From Candidatus Howiella intestinavium (lineage in GTDB: Bacteria; Bacillota; Clostridia; Oscillospirales; Acutalibacteraceae): DNA of 64,000 bases. Shown in pieces: positions 1 through 8,627 of this stretch. Position 1 is the stretch's first letter; each line of letters starts with the position of its first letter. The translations under genes were made by a program, and so were the position numbers. Location: positions 1 to 64,000 of the forward strand of contig CAJFVX010000031.1 of the NCBI GenBank assembly GCA_904420585.1, in the 5' to 3' direction. The notes beneath the pieces were generated by a model. That model saw only the letters and a list, made by a program, of their open reading frames with translations. It did not search any database and had not been told where the DNA came from.

Positions 1-1
1 A

Positions 2-457
2 TTGCTCCTGCTTGCAGCCCTGGCCAGCTTGTTTGTAGCCGGTACGGTGGTGGTCGGCTTTCCTTACTTGGTGCGGACTGTTCTTGGGCTCTCGGCAGAG
101 CATTACGGAACAGCAGAGAGCGTTATGGGTGTAGCTGCCGTGCTAGGCAGCCTCTTTGTGGGAATTACAGCGCAGAAATTCCGTTTGCGCTGGCTGGCCT
201 TCGTTTTTATTGGACTTGGCCTTAGCCTTATTCCAACAGGAATTGCTTTTCTCTTACCTGTAGGGCCTCTTGGTATTTACATCATACTCCTTGTCATGTT
301 TAGCCTTGGGCAATTTGGATGCAGTCTGTTTTCAACCTATGCAATCTCCGTCATTCAGGCTCGAACTCCCGAACATTTGATAGGAAAGGTCATGTCTTAT
401 ATATATAGAGAGAGAGTTCTTCCCTGTCTTGATGCTATTGTTGCTTTTCATTGCTAA
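2..457 (+). pseudogene. MFS transporter (macrolide-efflux-like), partial at the window edge and apparently truncated at its 3' end
   Basis: Hydrophobic MFS-like protein. The MFS-like sequence runs to '...IQARTPEHLIGKVMSY' and is followed by an unrelated 17-aa tail and a stop, at a TATATATAGAGAGAG tract (398-416). Confidence 0.6.
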
Positions 458-785
458 CTACCTTCTCCTTCTTTTCTTTAATTTGAATTAAAGTTTGTTA
501 CCTCCACCTTAGAATGATGAGAGAGAGTTTCATCGTTCTAATGGTTAATGTTAGTTTAGCATAATGGGAAAGAAATGTGCAAGTGAGAATTTGGGAGAAA
601 TTTACAATTATCTAGTTGTAGATTGTGGGGAATGGTTCTTTGCACCAACTTTTTAATAGAGCTAACGCTGAAGCCGTTCCAAAACCGGTGCAAAATAAAT
701 GAGCTTGTAAAAACAAGCTCGAAAATGCATCGAATTATGGCTGGAGAGTTGAAGTATGTGAATAAGAATTGGTGCAAGAAACGAA

Positions 786-813
786 GAAAACCCCCGAGGA
801 ATCGGAGGTTTTC
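786..813 (-). terminator. Rho-independent terminator downstream of tRNA-Leu
   Basis: Hairpin GAAAACC(c)CCGA-ggaa-TCGG(a)GGTTTTC, followed by a T-rich stretch on the minus strand. Confidence 0.7.
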
Positions 814-849
814 TTCACGCCATTTGGTCTCCAAATTGACGTCTTAAGG

Positions 850-937
850 TGGTGCCGGTGGTGGGACTCGAACCCACACGCCATCGCTGACAACGGATTT
901 TGAGTCCGTCTCGTCTGCCAATTCCAACACACCGGCA
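850..937 (-). tRNA. tRNA-Leu (anticodon CAA), CCA encoded
   Basis: Minus strand TGCCGGTGTGTTGGAATTGGCAGACGAGACGGACTCAAAATCCGT...GTTCGAGTCCCACCACCGGCACCA. Acceptor stem pairs, long variable arm, anticodon loop CTCAAAA. Confidence 0.95.
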
Positions 938-1078
938 TAGAATTTTGAACCGTGAACATTATATATCATCCACATCGAAAATACAAGGTTTTTTTTCGGC
1001 TTCCTTGTCACCTTGTATTAGGATTAACAGGAAAAATTTCTTGATCCTAGAGATCCCACATGCTATAATAAAATCAAA

Positions 1079-1097
1079 TGTGGATTTTTGTGGATTT
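1079..1097. promoter_or_regulatory. Putative DeoR-family operator upstream of the deoR-like gene
   Basis: Two TGTGGATTT units at 1079 and 1089, exactly 10-bp period. The same motif in inverse orientation lies at 1903-1931. Confidence 0.5.
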
Positions 1098-1124
1098 CCA
1101 CGCGATATACAAGGAGGTATTTCC

Positions 1125-1904
1125 ATGTTGACGGAAGAAAGGTACCGGGCGATTCTGGAACAGCTCGGCCGGCAGGAAGCCGTGCGGGTAAACGATCTTT
1201 CGGCGCGCTTCGGCGTGTCCATTGAGACCATCCGGCGGGATCTGAAATATCTGGAGGAGCAGAACCTGCTGCGGCGGATTCACGGCGGCGCCGTGCGCAC
1301 CGGCGCGCCGGCTGAGATGACCGGACGGGAGGAGCGGCGGGCCAGTCATTGGAAGGAAAAGCTGGAGTTGGGAGAAACGGCCTGTCAATTGGTCAAAGAG
1401 GGACAGGTGGTCGCCATGGACGCCAGCACCACCAATCTGGCGGCGGCCATAGCGCTGAAAAAGCAGTTTCGCAGCCTGACGGTCATCACCAACTGCCTCC
1501 CGGTCATCAACGAATTGGCCCAAACGCCCGGCTTTACCCTCCTGATACCCGGCGGCGTCCTCCGCCAGGCCGAGCAGTCCATCGTAGGCTCCCTCGCCGA
1601 AGAAAATATGGATGCCTTCCATGCGGACGTGGGATTTATCAGCATGACCGGCATCTCCCTTTCCGGCGGGCTCACCGACTTTGGCATGGAGGAAATATCC
1701 ATAAAGAAAAAGATTATGAAAAACACCAACCTCAATTACGTACTGGCCGACAGCAGCAAATTCGAACGGGTTTCCATGGTCCGGATCGGCTCCCTGCAGG
1801 ATGTGGACGGCATTGTCACCGACTCCCGGCTTCCCGCGCATATCGAGGAAGCATACCGCCAGAAGGGGGTTCCCATTTATCATCGGCAGCATACCCATAA
1901 ATAA
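1125..1904 (+). CDS. DeoR/GlpR-family transcriptional regulator
   Basis: N-terminal HTH 'RYRAILEQLGRQEAVRVNDLSARFGVSIETIRRDLKYLEEQNLLRRIHGGAV' and a DeoR C-terminal sensor domain. SD AAGGAGG before ATG 1125. Confidence 0.93.
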   Translation: MLTEERYRAILEQLGRQEAVRVNDLSARFGVSIETIRRDLKYLEEQNLLRRIHGGAVRTGAPAEMTGREERRASHWKEKLELGETACQLVKEGQVVAMDASTTNLAAAIALKKQFRSLTVITNCLPVINELAQTPGFTLLIPGGVLRQAEQSIVGSLAEENMDAFHADVGFISMTGISLSGGLTDFGMEEISIKKKIMKNTNLNYVLADSSKFERVSMVRIGSLQDVDGIVTDSRLPAHIEEAYRQKGVPIYHRQHTHK

Positions 1905-1931
1905 ATCCACAAAAATCAAAATAAATCAACA
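1903..1931. promoter_or_regulatory. Putative DeoR-type operator, three 10-bp-phased repeats
   Basis: AAATCCACA (1903), AAATCAAAA (1913), AAATCAACA (1923), just upstream of a -35 box. Confidence 0.5.
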
Positions 1932-1938
1932 AAACTAC

Positions 1939-1967
1939 TTGAATATCCAACCGAACTGTGTTACATT
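1939..1967 (+). promoter_or_regulatory. Sigma-A-type promoter for the phosphoesterase gene
   Basis: TTGAAT - 17 bp - TACATT. Confidence 0.55.
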
Positions 1968-2015
1968 GATAGCAGCAATTCATCCCGTGGAGATGAAACA
2001 CAAGGAGGAAGGATC

Positions 2016-4493
2016 ATGAAGAAAGTTTCTCACAGACTGTCCCGCTGGATTGCGGGGGCCTTGTCCCTGGGCCTTTTATGCGGCATGACGGTGCTTCCGT
2101 CGTCGGCCCAATCGCCTACCCTGACGCTGGACCGGCAGGAATACGTACAGGGGGATGAGATATTGGCTCATTACACGGGTGCCGGCGGCAAGGACTGGAT
2201 CGCCATTTATAAGGCCGGTGAGGAACCCGGCGGCCCTGCGGCTACGGTATACGAGTATACCTCCAAAACCGGCCAGCCGGACGGCACAATGGATTTTAAG
2301 GATCCCGACCGCGGGAATATAAAGGATTTGGTCCCTGGAGAGTATACGGTTTATTTGCTAAAAGACGACGGCTATGAAATCCTTGCCCAGGCATCCTTTA
2401 CCATGAAGGGCAGCGCAAGCCTGACCATCGATAAGAGCAGTTATCCTGTAGGAGAACGGCCGGTGTTCCAGTATACAGGCAGCACCCATGCGGACGGCTG
2501 GCTGGGCGTCTATGCCGCGGACAACAAAACACCCGGCACGGGCAATCCGGCTTTGGTGTGGCAGTATACCCGGTTTTCCGGGCAGCCGGACGGCTCCACC
2601 GAACTGGAGACGCGGGACAGTTCCTCCCCTACGACCATGGCCCAGCTGCCCCCGGGCGAATACTACGCCTATCTTTTTGCCGACGGGGGCTATACCATAA
2701 TGGCCGCCTGTACCTTTACTCTGGAGGCGCGGGACCCGGCATCCTGCTCTGCCCCTTCCGGCGTGCGCTATAACCGCACGGCCGGGCGCCGGGGCTATGC
2801 CGACGGCACGGTGACTATCAACCGGCCCAGAGGCAGCGCCGAAGGCCTGACCGGATACCGGCTGTATTGGGCGGATGAGGAGGGGGTTCTGCCGGATTAC
2901 ACCTATATTCCGGTAGAGGACAACGGAGAGCGCACAATTGTTCATAAGCTGAACGACAACACCATGATCCCCAGCGGTGCCACCCGGCTGTTTGCCTATG
3001 CGGTGTACGACGGGGATACCCAGTCGCCGGAGGCTTCCGTCTGCCGTCTGCCCGCCGGCAGCGCGGCGGAGGCGGAAGAGCCTTTGTACTCTTTCCAGGT
3101 CCTTTCGGATACCCATATCCAGTCCGACCCGAATCATCTGCACAACCGGCACCTGCGCATGGCCCTGACCGATATTCAGCAGACCGATCCGAACAGTATC
3201 GGCATATTCCATGCAGGCGATTTAACCGATAACGGCGAAACCGGACAGTTCCTGCAGTATACCGAGATTGTCAACAGTTTTGACGACCTGCCTTACATTT
3301 ACTGCACCCCCGGCAACCACGACCTGCGAAACGAAACCTACGATGCGGCCATCGACCGGTTCCTGGAGAATACCAACGCTCCCAACGGGTACTATTCCGA
3401 AAAAATCGGGGATGCCACCTTTATTATGCTGGGCTCTCAGGATCTGGACAACTGGGATTTGGATCGCTCGGCCGCCCATTTGAAGGACGACCAAATCCAA
3501 TTTCTGAAGGACGAACTGGCCAAGGCAGCCGACGGCATGCAGCCCATATTTGTTTTCCTGCACCAGCCGCTGTACAATACCGTATCCGGCAGCCTGCCCG
3601 GCCAGAACTGGCACGGGGTAGACCGGGATGCCGAGATACGGGAAATATTCAAGCAGTATCCCCAGGTCATTTTCTTCACCGGCCACACCCACTGGGAACT
3701 GGATGCCAAAAGCGCCATGTACACGGGCAACGGGACGGATGCCAACATGTTTAACGACGCGTCGGTAGGCTATCTCTGGACCGACGAGGACACCGGCAAG
3801 GAAGGCAGCCAGGGCTACTATGTGGAAGTTTACGCCCACAAGGTGCTGGTCAGGGGCCGGGATTTCGTAAACGGAAAGTGGATACCGGCCGCCCAGTTTA
3901 TTGTGGATATAACCCAGAATATCAAGGGGCTCGCCGCCCAGATTTCCCAAGAGGAAGAAGGTCTCATCGCCCGCATGGCGCAGATAGAACCTCTCCTGTC
4001 GGATATCCAATCCCTGCCGGCCGACCGCAGGGCGGAGTATAAAGCGGAAGAGCAGAAGCTGCAAAAGCTGCTGGAACAGGCGAGGGCGCTGGAGGAGCAG
4101 GCAACATCCCTGGCGGAAGATATAGAGGCCCTTCCCTCCCCGGACGCGGTCGGCCCGCAGGACAAAGCGGCTGTAGATGCCGCCTATACAGCCTATGAAG
4201 CCTTGAACAATGAGCAAAAGGCCCTTCTGGGCGCCGATGCCGTCCAAAAGCTTACCACACTGAAAGAGTTGACCGACGATATGGAAGAACCGGCAGTGCT
4301 TATGGGGGATTTGGATAAAGACGGCAGGGTGACCATAACCGATGTAATGGATGCCTGCAGGATTCTGGCCCGGAAATCCGCCGGTTCCCTCCCCCTTGCC
4401 GACGAGCTGGCCCGGGGTGACCTGGATGAAGATGGAGATATTACCATTAAGGATATAATGGGAATCTGCAGGATCCTGGCGCGCCAGTCATGA
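2016..4493 (+). CDS. Secreted calcineurin-like metallophosphoesterase with C-terminal type I dockerin-like domain
   Basis: Signal peptide; two N-terminal tandem Ig-like repeats; phosphoesterase motifs 'SDTHIQ...GDLTDNG...GNHD...GHTH'; C-terminal pair of EF-hand-like repeats 'GDLDKDGRVTITDVMDACRILAR' and 'GDLDEDGDITIKDIMGICRILAR'. Confidence 0.9.
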   Translation: MKKVSHRLSRWIAGALSLGLLCGMTVLPSSAQSPTLTLDRQEYVQGDEILAHYTGAGGKDWIAIYKAGEEPGGPAATVYEYTSKTGQPDGTMDFKDPDRGNIKDLVPGEYTVYLLKDDGYEILAQASFTMKGSASLTIDKSSYPVGERPVFQYTGSTHADGWLGVYAADNKTPGTGNPALVWQYTRFSGQPDGSTELETRDSSSPTTMAQLPPGEYYAYLFADGGYTIMAACTFTLEARDPASCSAPSGVRYNRTAGRRGYADGTVTINRPRGSAEGLTGYRLYWADEEGVLPDYTYIPVEDNGERTIVHKLNDNTMIPSGATRLFAYAVYDGDTQSPEASVCRLPAGSAAEAEEPLYSFQVLSDTHIQSDPNHLHNRHLRMALTDIQQTDPNSIGIFHAGDLTDNGETGQFLQYTEIVNSFDDLPYIYCTPGNHDLRNETYDAAIDRFLENTNAPNGYYSEKIGDATFIMLGSQDLDNWDLDRSAAHLKDDQIQFLKDELAKAADGMQPIFVFLHQPLYNTVSGSLPGQNWHGVDRDAEIREIFKQYPQVIFFTGHTHWELDAKSAMYTGNGTDANMFNDASVGYLWTDEDTGKEGSQGYYVEVYAHKVLVRGRDFVNGKWIPAAQFIVDITQNIKGLAAQISQEEEGLIARMAQIEPLLSDIQSLPADRRAEYKAEEQKLQKLLEQARALEEQATSLAEDIEALPSPDAVGPQDKAAVDAAYTAYEALNNEQKALLGADAVQKLTTLKELTDDMEEPAVLMGDLDKDGRVTITDVMDACRILARKSAGSLPLADELARGDLDEDGDITIKDIMGICRILARQS

Positions 4494-4499
4494 GGAAAA

Positions 4500-4527
4500 A
4501 AACAGCCCTCCGGTTGGAGGGCTGTTT
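4500..4527 (+). terminator. Rho-independent terminator
   Basis: AAACAGCCCTCC-ggtt-GGAGGGCTGTTT, 12-bp perfect stem. Confidence 0.75.
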
Positions 4528-4654
4528 CAGCTTGTCGACAGAGTCGCCAAGCTGTAGAAGTGGGGCAAGCCCCCTTCTAACATTTCCCCGACAAATCCCG
4601 CCGCCGCGGGATTTGTCGCATGCAGGAACCAACGCATACGCCGCCGGTTCCTGC
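4528..4654. repeat. Array of four further consecutive stem-loops
   Basis: CAGCTTG/CAAGCTG; AGAAGtGGG/CCCcTTCT; CGACAAATCCCGC-cgcc-GCGGGATTTGTCG (13 bp perfect); GCAGGAACC/GGTTCCTGC. Confidence 0.6.
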
Positions 4655-4845
4655 CATAAAAAGCTTTCATTGGTTTTTTCGGCAGTTTGGTGGGCTGTTT
4701 TTGCAGGAAGCAATGTTTCTCAATACTTTAAACCCGCCATGCCCCTCCATTTCATAAAACCGCGCAAAAAAATAGTATTCTTGGATGCCTTCTATCCCGG
4801 CCCGCCGGCGCCATATAGTAGAAAGTGGGAAGGGAGGCGGCCCAA

Positions 4846-5451
4846 ATGCCGGAAACCTATTTATCTGCGGAAGAACTGCGGCCCTTAACCGATGATGCGC
4901 GGCTGTGCTACGTCAGCGGCGCCATTATACAGGAGGGGAGGTTGTGCGGCTATATGCTCCGGGAGCCGCCTGCCTTTCCGGACGACAGCGGCTGGCGTTT
5001 CTTTGCCGGCGGGGAGGAAGCCGGAGCGTTACGGGGAAAAAGCAGCGGCTTTTATCCCCTCAATACCCTTTGCAATTACGACCCGGACGTCCTTTCCCTG
5101 CTGGACGCCCCTGTGGGCTCCGCCTATGTCCGCACGGAAAAGGGGATTCTGCCCCTTTCGGCCCTTTCGCGGGAAACCGGGCCGGCCAGCGCTCCTTTCC
5201 CCGGCGGCCAGACTCCTGCCCCGCCGCCCCGGTCTGCGGCATCCAAACATCCAGCCGGCAGCCGGCCTGCTTTCCTTTCCGTCCGGCCGGCGGGGAACAA
5301 AGCACGCCGGACGCGGCCCTCTCCTGCCCTTCAGGTCCGGCCGGCCTGTATCCACCCCCCTGCCCTTCGGGTCTGTTTTACAAAAAACACAATTTTCCGC
5401 CACAAATTTGTAAAAACTCACATGAAAGAAACGGGAGGAAAAAGAAGATAA
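4846..5451 (+). CDS. DUF2185 / Imm33-like domain protein with long Pro/Arg-rich C-terminal tail
   Basis: 'CYVSGAIIQEGRLCGYMLREPPAFPDDSGWRFFAGGEE...YPLNTLCNYDPDVLSLLDAPVGSAYVRTEKG' resembles DUF2185. The tail is low complexity. Confidence 0.65.
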   Translation: MPETYLSAEELRPLTDDARLCYVSGAIIQEGRLCGYMLREPPAFPDDSGWRFFAGGEEAGALRGKSSGFYPLNTLCNYDPDVLSLLDAPVGSAYVRTEKGILPLSALSRETGPASAPFPGGQTPAPPPRSAASKHPAGSRPAFLSVRPAGNKARRTRPSPALQVRPACIHPPALRVCFTKNTIFRHKFVKTHMKETGGKRR

Positions 5452-5525
5452 ACACAGAAAAAACGAGGGAAATAAAGTTTATGTAAAAACTTTGCCGGAT
5501 TTTTTGAGAAAATACAAAAAATCCC

Positions 5526-5554
5526 TTGACATATGCGGGTTTTGGCACTATAGT
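5526..5554 (+). promoter_or_regulatory. Sigma-A promoter of the pot operon
   Basis: TTGACA - 17 bp - TATAGT. Confidence 0.8.
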
Positions 5555-5560
5555 AGATGT

Positions 5561-5827
5561 TGCACGTTTTTGCATCTGTGCCGTTTCTCCCCACCGGGGA
5601 GGCAGCGGCCGAAAAAGCAACGTCCGCCCCGCCAAACCGGGACGGGCGCGCGCGGCTTTCACCGGCTGCGCTGTGGCGGTATCAAGTCTCGCGCCGTAGT
5701 TCCTGTCCCTTAGGGGCAAGAGAATTACGAAAAACCCTTTGCGGAGGGCGCCTGACAGAGATATCGCGGGTGTCGTACGGGGCGTCTGCCCCGGCGAAAC
5801 TTTGTGTCCGCAAAGGGGGATGCTAAA
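5561..5827 (+). ncRNA. Long structured 5' leader of potA; candidate translational cis-regulator
   Basis: About 265 nt between predicted TSS and ATG 5828. 11-nt perfect complement CCCTTTGCGGA (5735-5745) to TCCGCAAAGGG (5807-5817) overlapping the SD. Internal hairpins at 5587-5601 and 5779-5792. Confidence 0.5.
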
Positions 5828-6931
5828 ATGACACAAAAGCAGAATATTATCGACCTGAAAGACATCGTGGTAAAGTTTGACGACGAAACCGTCCTCAAGG
5901 GGATTAATCTCTCCATCAAGGACAAGGAATTCGTCACCCTGCTGGGCCCCTCGGGCTGCGGCAAGACTACCACCCTCCGCATCATCGGCGGCTTTGTGCT
6001 GCCCGACGAGGGGGAGATTTTCTTTGAGGGCAAAAAAATCAATGGTGTTCCGCCTTACAAGAGGCAGGTTAACACCATTTTTCAGCGTTATGCTCTTTTT
6101 CCGCATCTGAACGTATACGAGAACGTGGCCTTCGGCCTGCGGATTAAAAAGCGGCCGGAGAAGGAAATCCGCACAAGGGTGAAGGAGATGCTGGCCCTTG
6201 TGGGTCTGCAGGGCTACGAGCGCCGCAACATCGACGCCCTGTCGGGCGGCCAGCAGCAGCGGGTAGCCATCGCCCGGGCGGTCATCAACCAGCCCAAGGT
6301 CCTTTTGCTGGACGAGCCACTGGCCGCGCTGGATTTAAAGCTGCGCAAGGAGATGCAGGTGGAGCTGAAGAAAATCCAGCAGAGCCTGGGTATCACCTTC
6401 GTCTATGTCACCCATGACCAGGAAGAGGCCCTGACCATGTCGGATACGGTGGTGGTCATGAACCACGGCGTCATCCAGCAGATCGGCACGCCTCAGGATA
6501 TATACAACGAGCCCCAGAACGCCTTTGTGGCCGACTTTATCGGCGAGTCCAACATTGTGGACGGGGTTATGCCCGAAGATCTGCGGGTGCAGTTTTTGGG
6601 CCGGGATTTTGTCTGCGTGGACAAGGGCTTCGCCCCCGATGAGCCGGTAGACGTGGTCATCCGCCCCGAGGATATCAAGGTGGTCCCCCCCGCTGAGGGA
6701 CAGTTCACCGGACAGGTGGATACCGTCACCTTCAAGGGCGTACACTACGAAATGATCGTCAAGGTGGAGGGTAAGGACTGGATGATCCATTCCACCAAGT
6801 GCGAGGAGCCGGGGGCGGTTATCGGCATGCGGGTGGATCCCTTTGACATCCACATCATGCACAAGTCCGACGAGCCCATTTACCGGGACGACGACCCCTC
6901 CACCGTGATTGACGAGGAGGCCGTGCAGTGA
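5828..6931 (+). CDS. potA: Spermidine/putrescine ABC transporter ATP-binding protein
   Basis: Walker [10 protein letters not shown], signature [14 protein letters not shown], Walker [13 protein letters not shown]-terminal TOBE-like region. Confidence 0.95.
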   Translation: MTQKQNIIDLKDIVVKFDDETVLKGINLSIKDKEFVTLLGPSGCGKTTTLRIIGGFVLPDEGEIFFEGKKINGVPPYKRQVNTIFQRYALFPHLNVYENVAFGLRIKKRPEKEIRTRVKEMLALVGLQGYERRNIDALSGGQQQRVAIARAVINQPKVLLLDEPLAALDLKLRKEMQVELKKIQQSLGITFVYVTHDQEEALTMSDTVVVMNHGVIQQIGTPQDIYNEPQNAFVADFIGESNIVDGVMPEDLRVQFLGRDFVCVDKGFAPDEPVDVVIRPEDIKVVPPAEGQFTGQVDTVTFKGVHYEMIVKVEGKDWMIHSTKCEEPGAVIGMRVDPFDIHIMHKSDEPIYRDDDPSTVIDEEAVQ

Positions 6932-7740
6932 AAAGCAAGTGGATTGCCGCGCCCTACCTTGTCTGGATGGGGATTTTCATTATCGTCCCCCTGCTCATTG
7001 TGGTGTACTTTGCTTTCACTACAGCCGATGGGGGCTTTACTTTCAACAATATCGCCCAGGTGGGGCAGTACAGCGAAGCCATCTTTAAGTCCATCCTGCT
7101 GGGAATTGTCGCCACCGCCGTCTGCCTGCTGCTGGGGTATCCTTTGGGCTATATCATCGCCCGCTCCACCGTACGCCGGCAGCGCACCATGGTGCTGCTG
7201 ACCATGCTGCCCATGTGGATGAATTTCCTGCTGCGGACCTATGCCTGGATGACCATACTGGAAAACAACGGGCTTATCAACCGGTTTTTAAACGCCATCG
7301 GCCTGGGGAGCCTGCCCCTTATCAACAATTCCGGCGCGGTGGTGCTGGGCATGGTGTACAACTTCCTGCCCTTTATGATCATGCCCATCTACTCGGTCAT
7401 GGCCAAAATCGACCGGCGGGTCATCGAGGCCGCCGAGGATTTGGGCGCCAACCGGCTGCAGGTCTTTAAGAAGGTGCTGCTGCCTTTAAGCTTTCCCGGC
7501 ATCGCCACCGGCATCACCATGGTGTTTGTGCCCGCCGTCAGCACCTTTGTCATCTCCCGTATGCTGGGGGGCGGCGATATGCTCATCGGCGACATCATTG
7601 AAATGCAGTTTGTGGGTTCCACCTATAACCCCTATGTGGGCTCGGCCCTGTCTTTGGTGCTCATGGTTCTGGTCTTTATCTGCATGGCCGTCATGCGCCA
7701 GTTCGGCAGCGATGAGGAAAGCGAGGCGATGATGCCGTGA
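6928..7740 (+). CDS. potB: Spermidine/putrescine ABC transporter permease (GTG start)
   Basis: Multi-TM permease with EAA-loop '[26 protein letters not shown]'. 4-bp overlap with potA. Confidence 0.92.
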   Translation: MKSKWIAAPYLVWMGIFIIVPLLIVVYFAFTTADGGFTFNNIAQVGQYSEAIFKSILLGIVATAVCLLLGYPLGYIIARSTVRRQRTMVLLTMLPMWMNFLLRTYAWMTILENNGLINRFLNAIGLGSLPLINNSGAVVLGMVYNFLPFMIMPIYSVMAKIDRRVIEAAEDLGANRLQVFKKVLLPLSFPGIATGITMVFVPAVSTFVISRMLGGGDMLIGDIIEMQFVGSTYNPYVGSALSLVLMVLVFICMAVMRQFGSDEESEAMMP

Positions 7741-8561
7741 AGGTGCTCTCCCGTATCTACACCGCCCTTATTTTTATCTTTCTGTACGCGCCCATCCTTA
7801 TCCTGATTGTCTTTTCCTTCAACGACACCAAGAGCCGCAATGTCTGGAGCGGCTTTACCCTGGAGTGGTATCAGAAGCTGTTTCAGGATTCCCAGATTAT
7901 GGACGCCCTGAAAAACACCCTGATTGTAGCCGTGGTTTCGGCCCTGGCGGCCACCCTTATCGGCACCATGGCCGCCGTGGGCATCCAGGCCTTGGGCAAG
8001 CGGGCCCGGGGAATCGTCATGACCTTTACCAATATCCCCATGGTCAACCCGGAAATCGTCACGGGCGTCTCCCTTATGCTCTTGTTTGTGCTGGGCTTTA
8101 CCCTTATCGGCAAAACCGGCGTACAGATGGGGCTGGGCCTGCCCACCCTTATCCTGGCCCATATCACCTTTAACATTCCCTATGTCATCCTGTCGGTGCT
8201 GCCCAAGCTGCGGCAGATGAACCAGCACACCTACGAGGCTGCCCTGGATTTGGGCTGCCATCCCCTGCCCGCCTTTTTCAAGGTGGTGCTGCCCGAAATC
8301 ATGCCGGGGGTCATGACCGGGCTGCTCATGGCCTTTACCCTCTCCATCGACGACTTTGTCATCAGCTATTTCTGCTCCGGCCCCACCTCCCAGACCCTGC
8401 CGGTGCTTATCTACTCCATGACCCGCAGACAGGTGAACCCCAAAATCAACGCCCTGTCGGCCCTGCTGTTCGTCACGGTGCTGGCCCTGCTGCTGATTGT
8501 AAACATCCGGCAGTTAAAGGATCAGGACAAGGCGGCCAAGCGGCAGAAAAAGCGGGCTTAA
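7737..8561 (+). CDS. potC: Spermidine/putrescine ABC transporter permease (GTG start)
   Basis: EAA-loop 'EAALDLGCHPLPAFFKVVLPEIMPGV'. 4-bp overlap with potB. Confidence 0.92.
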   Translation: MKVLSRIYTALIFIFLYAPILILIVFSFNDTKSRNVWSGFTLEWYQKLFQDSQIMDALKNTLIVAVVSALAATLIGTMAAVGIQALGKRARGIVMTFTNIPMVNPEIVTGVSLMLLFVLGFTLIGKTGVQMGLGLPTLILAHITFNIPYVILSVLPKLRQMNQHTYEAALDLGCHPLPAFFKVVLPEIMPGVMTGLLMAFTLSIDDFVISYFCSGPTSQTLPVLIYSMTRRQVNPKINALSALLFVTVLALLLIVNIRQLKDQDKAAKRQKKRA

Positions 8562-8627
8562 GGCCCCCCTACCCTTGTTTTATTGCAGCTTTGCGATAAA
8601 AAATCCAATAAAGAGAGAGGTTCAGAG

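Noticed and set aside
5561-5827. Guanidine-I (ykkC), TPP, SAM or T-box identity for the pot leader
   Set aside because: None of the conserved core motifs of those classes were found by eye.
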